Shown here: positions 24,492-35,329 of the stretch, piece after piece
How positions within the stretch are numbered: position 1 is the first letter of the stretch
Layout: every line of letters starts with the position of its first letter
DNA from: Polytrichum commune
Lineage: Eukaryota > Streptophyta > Polytrichopsida > Polytrichales > Polytrichaceae
Length of the DNA stretch: 64,000 bases
Assembly (NCBI GenBank): GCA_950295325.1
Contig: OX485808.1
Location: 10,110,501 to 10,174,500 of the forward strand
Direction of reading: 5' to 3'
Made by a program: the position numbers and the translations under genes
The notes under the pieces: model-generated
The model's database searches: none
The model's input: only the letters and a program-made list of their open reading frames with translations
What the model was told of the DNA's origin: nothing

Positions 24492-27479
24492 CGTGTTTTT
24501 GATGAAAATGATAGTGGGATTGAAAATGAGTACATGCTAAATATAGTATGGTTTAGAATTATGTATTTCTTACTCCAAATGGAAGGTGTTAGAAATGTTG
24601 TTTTTCTTTTGACATAATCACTTCATTTTCCACTAAGACAACCTAATTAGGTTCTCCTGTTGCCAAATCTAGGTAACCACCAAACATTATCCATTTCTCA
24701 ACATGTAGGATTTCATGCCACTTTTTCATCCATTTTTTGACATGCTCACTGGTGGTCACTTCTATTTTGGTGACCTCGTGTAAAACAAAGTGGGACCACC
24801 ACTCATTTCCCAACCAATGAGAGATTTTAAAACGAATTGGTCATGTTTACTAGTCACTAATGTAATCCAACCCTTAGTGGAGTACGTACTTTACAATACA
24901 TGTACGTTTAAGTCGCATGTACATGCCAACCCAACAATTGATTAGAACTTTGTAGTGTAAGTTCAAATTGCAATTTTACGTCACATTTAAGGCATGTGGA
25001 TTTTACACGATTATTCTTCTTAATTGAGCACCGATATTTGAATAGTCTCTTTTTGGCCGAGAATGGAAACCAAGATAAAAGGTGGGACAATGAGATTGAT
25101 CAACATGCTCACAATATATACATTGTTAGATAGGATCATTGATTAACATGATTGGAAGGGACTATGTGACTATATAAAGAGAAAGAGAGCAACATCAATG
25201 TTACCTCTTATGGATTACCCCGCTCAACTCTAGTAATGAAACGTGAAATGGCACATGGAGTGATTTGCAATTGCTAACTGGATGGACCAATTTCCGAACC
25301 GATCCGATCCAATATTTGAAATTGTTTAAGGAGTTTTGGTGTCAAGCTTCCAAATAGAGTCTCCATGAAGAAACATGTACTTTAAGTAAATTTAGATGTA
25401 ATTTCAAATTCTAAACTTTTTGGTTGTTTCAATACTATCGGCGGATTTGTCAATATACTTTTGATATGTCATTTTTATAAGAGATATGTGAATCCTTAGT
25501 GATTACTTGAATGTTATACTATTAGGATATAATGGACTAAATCAAATATATTTTTATGTTTGATTTATTTAAAAATAATGAGTACAAAAAATACAATCAA
25601 AACAACTTCTATAATATTATCATAATCAACTTTGGATATTTTATTGAAGGATCTTACCATACAATCCAATCATAGGATCATATGATAAAACTAAGCATGT
25701 TGAAATTTTTAGACTTGGACTTAGACCAACTTTAGGTTAAAATATCAATAGACTAAGGTGGGGTCACTTTTGACATGGTCAACATATAACAACAATGGGT
25801 AATCTTAAACACGTGTGTGCAGTGTCTTGATGAGCTTTTCAGCCTTTGAGGGTCAAAGGTCCTATATGCCATTATGGGCCTCAATGCACTCTACATCTAG
25901 GTGTTTAAAATTCTTGATGTAATTTTTAGGTGGTTGATGTTAATGTACATATTTTGATCACTATTGTCAAATGTAGATGTGACTTCACTTCCTCTTTGTA
26001 ATAAATTTATGTTGAATGTAGATTCAACCCAGTTTCAATCTTATAGACCAAGTGAAACATGGTTAGTGGATTGTACACATTAGCATGTCCAAAGTGCAAT
26101 TGTAGCTTAAAACTAATGTTGTGCATGTATCGTATTTACCTTATACAAGGGATGAAGGTAGTGAAAGAGAAATTCTAGAATCCGAATATGGGGGGTCATG
26201 GTATTGGAAATACCTAGACTATGTCCAAAGCTATAGAGGTGATCCGGTGCACGGGGGGGGGGGGGGGTCAGTCCAATCATATTATAAAAGCTCGTGAGAA
26301 CAAACATGGGGTCAACATTAAAAGACATGCTTAAATTTTATCAATTTTGGTGTCCTACCTAAGGGCTGAGCTTATTCAATATCCCAATAAAATTAACATA
26401 GGGTCACACAAAGACACAGTTTTAAGAAAATCTTAAACCTAACATATCATAAGGTGTTGGCTTATGGTTCCAAAATCAATATGCTTTAGCTTGCAAATTA
26501 AGGGCCCCCGACAAAGAGATGAACAATTGTGGGTGATGTTTAGAATGTCCACGCTAGATGAAAAGTTTCATTAGGCGGTGAGTAGGGTTGGCATGTCCTC
26601 TTTCAATTTCCTCCCATAACTTTGCTTTTGGTGTTTGAGCGTTAAAATGTGTTTGTTGCTATTGTGATTGGGTTGTTGTTGCAATTAGGGTTTTATGTCC
26701 ATTGCTCAAGTTTGGATTGATGAACGCGTACAAGTTGTAGGCCTTTTTTTTAAGTAACATGCTCATTCTCATTTTGATGTTTCTCTCTCATATTACCTTT
26801 GTTAGGGTTTTAAGATGCTTGGCTAATTTGTTATTTGTGTGGTATGCAAAGGGTTTTGTTGTCATTTAGGTTGCACTTCTAGGATCTCTCCAAGGACCAA
26901 CACCAAGGTTACAATATGCCTTTCCAACTTAATTTTTTTTCCCTCGTCCAGGTAGGTGATGTACATGAACTCCTTGGTCCTTGCAAATGTCATGAAGGTC
27001 ATTCCTATGCTAAGCTTTGTCCCTTGCTAAAAGAAATCACTATTGGCAAGTGGCCCTTCCATTTCTACAACATAAACAACAAATTTTTTGACATGCTCAC
27101 TGGTGGTCACTTCTATTTTGGTCACTTCTATACATTCTTTTTTTCAATATAATTTCTTTAAATTACCATACAATGGTCCTTCAAGGGGTAAGGTTTCTAC
27201 TATGACCGGCTATGACCATTTTGTGAAGTTATCCAGTGGACTACTTCTCTTGGTGAAGTTGTCCAATACACTTCTCCTCTAGGTGGTTACACTACGGACA
27301 GTCAAGACTACTTAAAGGATTTTTTTTATTGTCCTTTCCTCTTCTCCGGCACACCATCTTAAGCCATGTCTTGGGCGAAAATTCTTGACCGACCGGTGCA
27401 CTTCTCCACCGTACTGTAAAGCGGCCCTAAGATAGACATGTCTTGTTCCAACATAGTAATATTTTGGACGCATGTACTT
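24492..27479. other. AT-rich intergenic, nothing coding
   Basis: No gene or transposase motif was recognised. Features seen are a G15 run near 26253 and a 40-bp segment shared exactly by about 24732-24771 and 27082-27121 (core TTGACATGCTCACTGGTGG). A short open frame at 26916-27152 covers the second copy and is not recognisable. Confidence 0.45.
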
Positions 27480-27800
27480 GAGCAATATGTAATTAGGTGT
27501 GTATCTAATAATAAACAAAAAATGTCTAAAATAGATTGGACTACATGCTCAAAATATGCTAACCACTCTAGGCTCATTACTAAACATAATTGTGGGAACC
27601 TATATGACCATTCAGTGAACACGAGAACCTTCACTTTGATAATAAACAAGATATTCATATCAACTCAAAATATTATGAGAAAAGTGCCTACAAACCCACT
27701 TTGGATTCTCTAGCCATCTCACACTTATCATGCATCTCATATCCTAGGAGGAGTGGGCTAGTCAGAAATAATGACCATTTAAGACCCATCTACCTTAACT
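27480..27800 (+). repeat. Dispersed family A, solo arm
   Basis: A well-preserved copy of the family arm: AGATTGGACTACATGCTC, AAAATATGCTAACCACTCTA, ACCTATATGACC, CTTCACTTTGATAAT, ATATCCTAGGAGGAGTGG and GACCCATCTACCTTA. It matches the right arm of the foldback at 8800-9565. Confidence 0.7.
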
Positions 27801-27844
27801 TATGCCCCTACGTACGGCTCCGTATACAAATCAGTGCATGGGAT

Positions 27845-28007
27845 GATTTTTGGGCATGAACAGTTGAGATCCTAGTGTTTCCAAGTCTAATTGGTTACAT
27901 GTTGACATCTTTCGGTTTTTCTTATTAGTTTCTATAATCCTCTGAAATGATCAGTAATTTTCATGAAGTCTTAGCCATCAATTCTCATCAACGGTCGGTT
28001 CTCCCCG
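27845..28007 (+). repeat. Dispersed family B, copy 1
   Basis: Shares with the copies near 32.3, 33.7, 33.9 and 42.0 kb the order GGGCAT(A/G)A...GGTTGAGATCCT, GGTTACATGTTGACAT, CTTTCGGTTTT, CCTCT(G/A)AAATGATC and GTTCTCC. Non-coding, 160-240 bp. The five copies occur in both orientations. Confidence 0.6.
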
Positions 28008-28282
28008 TTCATTGATACAAATGCAGATAATTTGGAATTTTTGTTTACATTAAAAATGTGAAGTGGGAGTTGAGTGCAGTGTGTATGTTTGACAAATTTC
28101 ATTTGATGTTCAACGTCAAATCCAAAGTGTCACGAGACGTTTTCAGAAACAAAAATGAATGTCAATTGACATATACATGTTATTCTAAAATGTCACCTCA
28201 ATTTTGGGTTACACAATATGTCTGAAAAACTAATATTTTGAAAAATAAAATATAATCTTGATTTTTAATTAAATTTTAAAGA

Positions 28283-28560
28283 AAAAAAAACTATCAATCG
28301 AGCGTAAGTATCCTTCGGTCTTGCATGTTTCTCCAAATGTTGAAGATGGTTGCCCAATCCATTGCATCCACTTCAAACCCACAAAGGGAGACCCACATAA
28401 GAGAACCAAGGGTCTTCAAGTTCAACCTATTGCGCAAGTGGCCTTTGGATTGGAAAATCCTCTCTAACAAATAGCTCTACCTGATGGAAAGAGTATAATT
28501 TTCTGCCAAAGTTGCATAAGTTTAGGGCTCTCTAATCACCATCTCAGCCGTAGAGCCTCC
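28283..28560 (-). pseudogene. hAT transposase C-terminal (dimerisation domain) remnant
   Basis: On the minus strand this stretch reads, across a stop and a frameshift, LFPSGRAIC-stop-RGFSNPK and then NRLNLKTLGSLMWVSLCG, followed by DWATIFNIW. That order resembles the hAT-family dimerisation region: a serine/cysteine-rich CERGFS-like motif, NRL, LMRVSL-like, and a tryptophan-bearing tail. I see no upstream RNase H-like region. It is a decayed fragment of a hAT transposon or a hAT-derived gene, not a working gene. Confidence 0.6.
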
Positions 28561-28777
28561 CTAGATACAAAGGAAATTACAAGAACAAGGCTGAACTTAA
28601 GTATGTAAGTGAGTGTAGGAAGCTCTCCTACTGTTATGGGTTACGTTTTCCAAATACTCGAGCTACAATAATTTATAACACTTAAGTTGAATAGTAATAC
28701 GTGTCATTTCAGTTTCTAACATGCCAATCAACGTGTACTTTTTTTTCCTCTTCACAAGTCACAATACGTGTCAACTT

Positions 28778-29147
28778 CTAAAGTATGCGTGTCAAATGAC
28801 CTCGGGGGGAGGTAGTCATTGGTTGGAGTAGTAATATACGTGCGAACAAATGATAGGGTATTTTAAAAACATGGGGGCAAAAAATTATAAATGGACTTAA
28901 GAGTAATATAGGGTATCAAAAATGGCACTTGACATCTTTAAAGTACTATAGGGTATGGAATAATAGGTAATTTGGAATTATAAGTAATGCAAGCCATTTT
29001 TCTATTAACCCAAAGTAGAAATGTACATAATGATAGCATGTGAAAAAAAGAAGAGAATTGAAAGTAATACCCCCCTATAAAATAGTGGTTGTTCGCACCT
29101 ATATCCTTAACTTTTTAACACACTGCCCCCCCGAGCAAATGACGTGC
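28778..29147. mobile_element. TIR/foldback MITE-like element
   Basis: The outer blocks CTCGGGGGG (about 28802) and its complement CCCCCCCGAG (about 29127), and the inner blocks ACGTGCGAACAA and TTGTTCGCACC, lie in mirrored order about 370 bp apart. This gives imperfect inverted arms of about 80 bp. The interior is AT-rich with repeated TATAGGGTAT. Ends are approximate. Confidence 0.45.
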
Positions 29148-30199
29148 ATTCTCTTTCTTTGCGCGAGTTTTTGCATCATGTCAAAAGTGAAAAACTTGCA
29201 AAAACTTTGTCAAACATACACACCGGTCAAATGTGAAGTGGGAGTTGAGTGATCTATGTGTGTGTGTGTCCCTCCCTTACAACCCTTTTTGTCTTGTGGA
29301 CTTTATCACGAGTTCACTTAATAAGCAGAGTCCACTAAGTTCAGGGAGTCAACAAACACGACTGTTGTAGGACCTGCCGCTGCTTTTACATGACTAATGG
29401 GAAGTGGAGGGCAAACTTGTCAGTTGAAGTGGGCCACACAGTCTTCGTGCCACATTAGGGTTTCATGACACCTGCCCGAGGGGGTGATAGTAAAAAAAAA
29501 AAACATCATGTCTTCTATAGGTTGCGTGTTGATTCAACCCAATTTAAGCTGACTAGACTAGTTTCGGGGGGTTGTTTTTTTGATTCGGGGGTTATTGTGT
29601 CTACAAAAAGTAGCCCTGGTTTCTATTATAGAATCAACGCTTTCGTTCTCTCCCTCCCATGGTTCGTCCTCCTCGACGTAGGCAAAAATGTCCTTGATTG
29701 TGCCCCATTTTGTTGATGGAAGGCGATTCTCGACAACATCTGAAGGTTCTAGATGCCCTACATTTGGGATAGGGTTGAAATCGAAGGTGTGGAGCTAAAT
29801 TTTCGGGTTGATAGTTTCACTATATGCATCTTAGTGTTGTTTTGATGGGATTTGTACTTAGAGGGATGAAAGCGCAATGAACTATGGACGGTGTTGAGCG
29901 GTTCGAATTGAAATCATAGGCTTAGGAGCCCGTAGTTGGTTACACTATCATAAGGAAGCAAGGTGAGGCGGAGTAAGACGTGCATTTTCCTTAGGCAGTT
30001 TGATTGTCTCGTTATTCCTGGCCAATTTGTCTCCCCCAACACATGGATTGTGCGAGGTTAAAATTAAACTATATTTGTTGAACTAATAGCAATCTCCGCA
30101 ATGATTTTGTGATTGCTCCTTTGTGACAAATCTTATTGTTTACTTTTGAGTATGAGTTTTACATAATCGTCGAGTTCCGGTTGAACTATTTTCTCGTTT
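29148..30199. other. Intergenic, no gene recognised
   Basis: Contains an open frame at 29465-29716 with no recognisable family, and otherwise no motif. It may include decayed 3' sequence of the Ty3/gypsy fragment to its right on the minus strand, but I cannot follow the reverse transcriptase past the active-site approach. Confidence 0.4.
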
Positions 30200-30852
30200 G
30201 TGATCGAGCCTAGAAAATCAAATCATATACAAATACAGTTCATGACCTGCAACTTCATCAATGATTTCCTCCGTGTATGGTAGCTGATAATGATCATTTT
30301 GAGTTGCGGCATCTGATTTTTGGGGGATTATGACCACAAGAGACAACCAAGACGTTGTTGAATCAATGTTGGAGATAAAACTTGGCCTCAAATAATCGTC
30401 CAATTCCTTTAGGACATAATCGGGGTTCATTTGATAACGCCTTAGTTAGTTTGATTGATATGGTGCCATGTTTGAGATCGATTCGATGTTTTGCTATAGC
30501 AGAAGGTATCCCCTTTAAGTCTTCATGTGTCCATATATACGAATACATCCTTGTACTTATGAAACAATTGACTTGCTTAACGTTTTAGTGGTTCACATGC
30601 GTATGTGTTGATGTTGATGCATTTTGGAGTCGATTCAGAGTTGAGGTTTAACTTTGCAAATTTTTCTTCCGGGTATTCTCTGGCTTTGGGAGCGAGCCCC
30701 ACTTCTAGATGTAGTTGATTTGACAGGCCATTCATTGCATAACCTTCATCCACCATGACATTTGTAAAACACATAGTACCCAAACTTACATTACAATTCA
30801 TGATGAAGAAGGAGGAATACATATATACAAATGAAGCACGTTTGTTACACAA
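30200..30852 (-). pseudogene. Ty3/gypsy-type retrotransposon pol fragment
   Basis: The minus-strand frame at 30218-30430 contains YQLPYTEEIIDEVAGHELY, the reverse-transcriptase block that in Ty3/gypsy elements reads YPLP...D.L.D.V.GHE.YS. The overlapping frame at 30363-30548 begins WTHEDLKGIPSAIAKHRIDL, the preceding spacer (W.Y.DL.GI....HRI.L). The two are offset by a frameshift. The frame at 30577-30852 includes FTNVMVDEGYAMN, which resembles a retroviral-type protease region with the catalytic DSG/DTG changed. No gag, integrase or LTR pair could be assigned. The fragment is broken and unlikely to be active. Confidence 0.7.
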
Positions 30853-31211
30853 ATAAGCTAGGGCATTCTAGTGTACTAGGATCTAATGGGAATGAATCAA
30901 CCCTTAACATGCAAGGGAATTTGTTTTACTAGAACCTCCTCATCCATAATACAATTTTTTTTCTCTCCACACCGTGGATGTCATAACATTACACAACTCC
31001 GTTGATTGCGTTCCGTGGGACTCAATATGAGCATAATTCTCCTTTAATTTGGAAATTCTTTGTGTATGGGGACCACCCAAGTTGTTAACTGTGAACTTTC
31101 CTACCTATAAGCACGTGTATTTTATCATATTTAAAAAAAAATGCAAATGTCTTTCTTTGGGAAGAGACCATCATGTAGTTGCTTAATAATGTTATGAAAT
31201 GAACAAAGCTA

Positions 31212-31602
31212 TAAGGTAGGGGTGGCAATTTCCGTGCGGGTCCTAAAGTCGACCCCTAGGGTCGGAAGCACCTATCTAGGTGCTTTTACCTGGGTTTACA
31301 AAAGCACCTATCAAGGTGCTTTTACCGTTCACAACGTTGCCAACATTTCATTGGCTGCCAGCGGTCGGTTTTAGAAATCCACCCTGTGGATTTACCACGT
31401 ACCCTATGTGCGAGTGTTGGTCACTCTACAAGGTTTCCTTTAAAAATTTGTAGGAAATCATAGACATGCTAGAAAATTTTGATTTTTTCATAGTTTCTCT
31501 TGCACCAGCTTTGCAGAGCGCTCAAAATTTATAAAAAAAATGGTCTCAGCATCCCAACTAGGCACATCTGAAATTTGGACGGAAATTGCCACCCCTACCT
31601 TA
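31212..31602. mobile_element. hAT-like MITE, 391 bp with 24-bp perfect TIRs
   Basis: The left end contains TAGGGGTGGCAATTTCCGT and the right end its exact complement, with AAGG continuing the match outward. TAGGGGTGGCAA-type termini are common for plant hAT elements. A clear 8-bp target duplication is not visible. Inside, 31267-31326 holds two AGCACCTA...AGGTGCTTTT motifs that can form two small stems. Confidence 0.7.
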
Positions 31603-32231
31603 AGTTTTTGGCGATTTGGTTTGGACCTGAGATGATTTGCATGAGTAAAGAGGCAACCTATTTGCAAGGTCAACCCAATTGCACACATTACACATCAATG
31701 TAGCTAGGTAGTTTGGTAGTATCACATGTGGTGAACTATATATATATATAACTTATGCTTGGGGTAAATGAACCCCTAAAGGACCACACTTCTTCTTCTT
31801 CTTCTTTTGAACATTCACTACCTTTATTGCAAAAGTGGGAATTTACCCCGGGCACAAAGGAAGTCAAAGGAAGTCGGATTAAGGTTGTTCAACTAATATC
31901 TCCGTACCCGCTGACCACACTTGTTTTACTTGGTCACTCCCTCCCTATGAACATGGAAGCCCAACCGCTAAGTTACAAATGGACGGAGAGGGAGGATTAT
32001 CGTATACAAGTGTACCTCTCGTTCATCCAACACAAAAGCCCTAACCTAGCTCGCAGCCCAAAGGTTAATTTTGTTAGTTCATTCGTCATGTGAATAAGTT
32101 TTTAATGATCTTGAATTAGTCCACTCACTCAAGGTCACGTGAGCTGAATTGGCAACAAACTGACAAGGGGTCAAGTTTTTATGTTGGATGGATGAGAGGT
32201 ACACTCGCGTGTACGATAATTCCCTCGAACC
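31603..32231. other. Repeat-rich intergenic with a CTT microsatellite
   Basis: An open frame at 31755-32093 (112 codons) starts beside a (TTC)n tract and matches no family I know. The segment at 32150-32230 resembles 43765-43815 (GTTGGATGGATGAGA...AATTCCCTC), so this is likely repeat sequence rather than a gene. Confidence 0.4.
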
Positions 32232-32408
32232 CATGTGAACCAATTGAATTTGAGAAATGACCCGTTCAATTTTAACACTTTAGAGAAAATTGCTGACCGT
32301 TTTTAAAAAAATTCTAAAGAAAGTATGTTAGATTAGTATAGGAAAACCAAAAGATATCAACATGTAACTGGTTAGACTTGGAAACACTTGGATCTCCATT
32401 GATTTTGC
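32232..32408 (-). repeat. Dispersed family B, copy 2 (inverted)
   Basis: Carries the family B order on the minus strand (AACCAATTGAATTTGAGAAAT, AGATATCAACATGTAACTGG, GGATCTCCATTGA on the plus strand). Non-coding. Confidence 0.55.
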
Positions 32409-32876
32409 CCAAATTACTTGAGGACAATGGCACTCATTCACTCCGATTGTTCTACATCTATTACGTTGAGAACATGCCACTCGTTTCTAATTTTGAAAAT
32501 GTAATTCTAGGGGTTCTTTAGGAGTCATTAATTTAATCTAAAATCTTCAATACATTTTCATCGTATCTTGTAAAAATGTATTATGGTTTATGTTGTAGAA
32601 ATGACAAGGATATACTTAACAATGTCAACCTACATTCATGGAGCTTCAAAGGGCATCAGAATCAGTATATTAGGGTATTCCAATCATAGTTTAATATCAT
32701 CATAAATTAAAATAAATGTTGAGGATTCACATATGTCTCATAAAGTCTAGATAAATTAAACGTGTATCGACGAAATCACCCAAAAAGTTCAAAATTTCAA
32801 AATATGTCTCATTTTACTTAAAAATACCAGTTTTGTTGAAAAAAATAAAAAATGTGAGTTTGCGGCCTTATTGAAC

Positions 32877-32890
32877 CCTAAACCCTAAAT
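32877..32890 (+). repeat. Interstitial telomere-like motif
   Basis: Two tandem copies of the plant telomere unit, CCCTAAACCCTAAA. Too short to be more than an interstitial trace or chance. Confidence 0.5.
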
Positions 32891-33016
32891 AAATTCAACA
32901 CCAATGAGTTAGGTGTTGGTTCTCATGCTAGATGAAGAAATATAGGAGGCTATAGTATTCATGATCACGGGAAAATGAGAATGAAGAAAAAGTGAAGTAG
33001 TAGGTAAATAGAGTAA

Positions 33017-33373
33017 ATATTGTATTTAGTGTCATAAGATATTTTATCTCACCGTGGAAATATTTTTTTAATAACATTTCTTATGATTGAGTTTACAAGT
33101 ATCGTCATCCCAACTTACTTTTAGTTCACCTAACTGCCAATTATTGAAACAAAGTTTGGCATGTTTTCTTTACATCCTAACACTGACGTAATGAAAGATT
33201 ATTACAAACGTTCAAAATTTGGATGAAAATGCAGTTTGTAAGTGACGATAATTGCAACATTGTAAATCTCTAGCGACCAAATTGTTTCTGTTTTATTTAA
33301 TTTTTTCGATTTTACAAGGAACAAAAACCAATGTTTGGTTTACATTTAGTGTTGGCGACACTAAATACAATAT
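33017..33373. mobile_element. TIR-bounded element related to family C ends
   Basis: A 17-bp perfect inverted repeat, ATATTGTATTTAGTGTC, opens at 33017 and closes at 33373 about 357 bp apart. The end motif (ACACTAAATA) resembles the termini of family C, but the interior does not obviously match. Non-coding. Confidence 0.5.
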
Positions 33374-33691
33374 CTAGTGTAGCGCCTTCAAAGAGGGTGA
33401 CCCCAAGTCTCTCTCTCTCCCCCACACACATTACGACTTCCTTCTTAAAGAACAACTTTTTTTCCATTTATGCTGAAATGTAAAATTTCATGCAAGATTC
33501 GAGTATGCGGGTTCAAAGGAACATGTTATAACACCACTCGACTCTTTGGACCAAGGTCCAAGTGGTAATGGGCAAGCATAATACCCACCCCTCCTTTTAT
33601 CTTTTATTATGAGATTCCCCCATTCTTCAGGAGCACCCACACACTGACTTTTGTAGACTTTGGGCAAGGGAGTATGCATTCCAGTGCCCGG

Positions 33692-33903
33692 AAAGATTTA
33701 GGGCATAATCGGTTGAGATCCTTTGTGTTTGCAAGTCCAACCGGTTACATGTTCACATCCTTCGGTTTTCCTTTATTGAATTGGGGTATATTCTATAACA
33801 TTCCTCTAACATGATCGGTAATTTTCCTGCAGTCTTCAATTTCAACCGGTTATTTTTCAAACTCAATTGGTTCATCTGTAACTAATTGCCAGTTCTCCCT
33901 GAT
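33692..33903 (+). repeat. Dispersed family B, copy 3
   Basis: A full-looking copy: TTTAGGGCATAATCGGTTGA, CCAACCGGTTACATGTTCAC, ATGATCGGTAATTTTCCTGC, GGTTCATCTGTAACTAATTG and GCCAGTTCTCCCTG. Immediately followed by copy 4 in the same orientation. Confidence 0.65.
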
Positions 33904-33925
33904 CATAGGTACGTATACAAGCGCC

Positions 33926-34233
33926 CGGGAAGTTTTAGGGCATAAGTCGGTCTAAATCCAACCGGTTACATGTTGACATTTTCCGGTGCTACTTCATTCA
34001 TTTGAGGTATATTCTATATATTCCTCTAAAATGATCGGTAACATAACATTATTCAGATCCATAACAATGTTTTGTGGGACTGCCAGGTAATATGTGGAAT
34101 ATTCCTCACATTCATATTGAATGTGGGAATATTCCACATAACACACTTATGGATCTGAATAATGTTATGAATTCTTCTGAAGCCTCGAACGTCAACCGGT
34201 TCATCTGTAACTAATTGCCAGTTCTCCCCGGAC
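33926..34233 (+). repeat. Dispersed family B, copy 4, split by an insertion
   Basis: Head part 33926-34041 (GCCCGGGAAGTTTTAGGGCA ... ATGATCGGTA) and tail part 34170-34233 (AATTCTTCTGAAG ... GCCAGTTCTCCCCG) match copy 3 on either side of a 128-bp palindromic insertion at 34042-34169. Confidence 0.65.
34042..34169. mobile_element. 128-bp nested palindrome inserted in a family B repeat
   Basis: The outer arms are a 23-bp perfect inverted repeat (CATAACATTATTCAGATCC, then ATAA, and its complement). Between them an inner inverted repeat, TATGTGGAATATTCC-t-CACATTC, folds on itself with one mismatch around a loop ATATT. The flanking family B sequence is interrupted exactly here. It reads as a very small MITE; a hairpin RNA is an alternative. 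Confidence 0.7.
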
Positions 34234-35329
34234 AGTGGCCTATGAGCAACCGGGAGGTTTATTTGATTTTGAAAGAAATTCAACACCAATTCAAATTTTA
34301 ATTTTAAAATGCCAGCGATGACCCTAACTTGATGGCTAACTTTTTTAAGAATTGTGGCTCTCAATTTGGAGAGGGAGCAACGTTGAGCTGCTTAATGAAT
34401 GTTGGGTAAGTAAGAGTAATTCATTTATTCCAAACCAACCCTATGGAAGTGGCCATGTTTGAGGAGGAATGTATATGCTGCCATTAGACATAAGCGTGAA
34501 CTATGACACACCACCATGATACCATCACATTGACATACATTCTCCCTACACTCATTATCCCATGTAGTGGGTGTGGTACTAATTCTCGAAACATGCATTG
34601 TTTTGCCAAGTCGCAAAATTAGTGACAACTAAAACCTAAGGTGTTTGTAGAGTGCATAATCTATTTTGGTGAGCTCAAAGAGGCGGCTTCTTCTTCTTCT
34701 TCTTCTTCTTAGTTGACACCGCTGACTCATGAGGAATCTCCCAACATTAAGAAACTAAAGAGTACTTATGTTGAGAATTTTTAGCACTTTGACACTTTGA
34801 CACTTTGGGCTCTCAAAATCCTATATCTTATGGTGACATTAATTTCAAACATTAAGAAGATTGGTATCACCTTCAGTAATTTCCCACGTGCACTATTAGC
34901 CCACCCTCACTAAATGGGATAAGTAATGTACTTAAGGTAAGCAAGATATTCAAGTGGGTGATAGGTAAAAACAAAGTCAAGTCAGTGATGGCCTATGGGA
35001 CATGAGGGATTTACCAAACATGGTGTAGTTTAGAACCTGACACCTTTCATGGAACCCCTATAGTATGGGCAAAAAACAAACCAACTCTCGAAATTGAGTC
35101 AGTGACATCAATTTTCAGACACAATGCCATGCAAATAAAAACAAGAGCAATCAAATTTTCACTTATGTAAGTTAAGAATCAAAGTATAGTACATCGTTTC
35201 CAAACTCTTGTGTCTATTGTAGAACTATGCATGGAGAAACAATAATTTAAAGAAAACTATATAAATTGACTCGATTTTGTAACCTACATCTACTTATAGA
35301 TCAATAATTTATCCACGCTCATGTAGAAG
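34234..35329. other. Intergenic with a (CTT)n microsatellite
   Basis: No gene recognised. A (CTT) run of eight or more units lies at about 34686-34710. Confidence 0.4.

Noticed and set aside
26253-26267. G15 run as a quadruplex or regulatory site
   Set aside because: A single homopolymer without spaced G-tracts next to a gene; it is more likely replication slippage or an assembly effect.
31755-32093. 112-codon open frame containing EREDYRIQ, considered as a distant SEC10 last exon
   Set aside because: The true last exon with FIELREDYKKAKIATLL lies at 18402-18471. The similarity here is a few residues and lies in repeat-rich DNA.
32877-32890. Telomere or internal telomeric array
   Set aside because: Only two units of CCCTAAA are present; no array.
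27845-33903. Family B copies as LTRs of a Ty3/gypsy element
   Set aside because: The family also occurs inverted and in tandem, TG...CA ends and a primer-binding site were not seen, and the pol fragment is too decayed to prove linkage.
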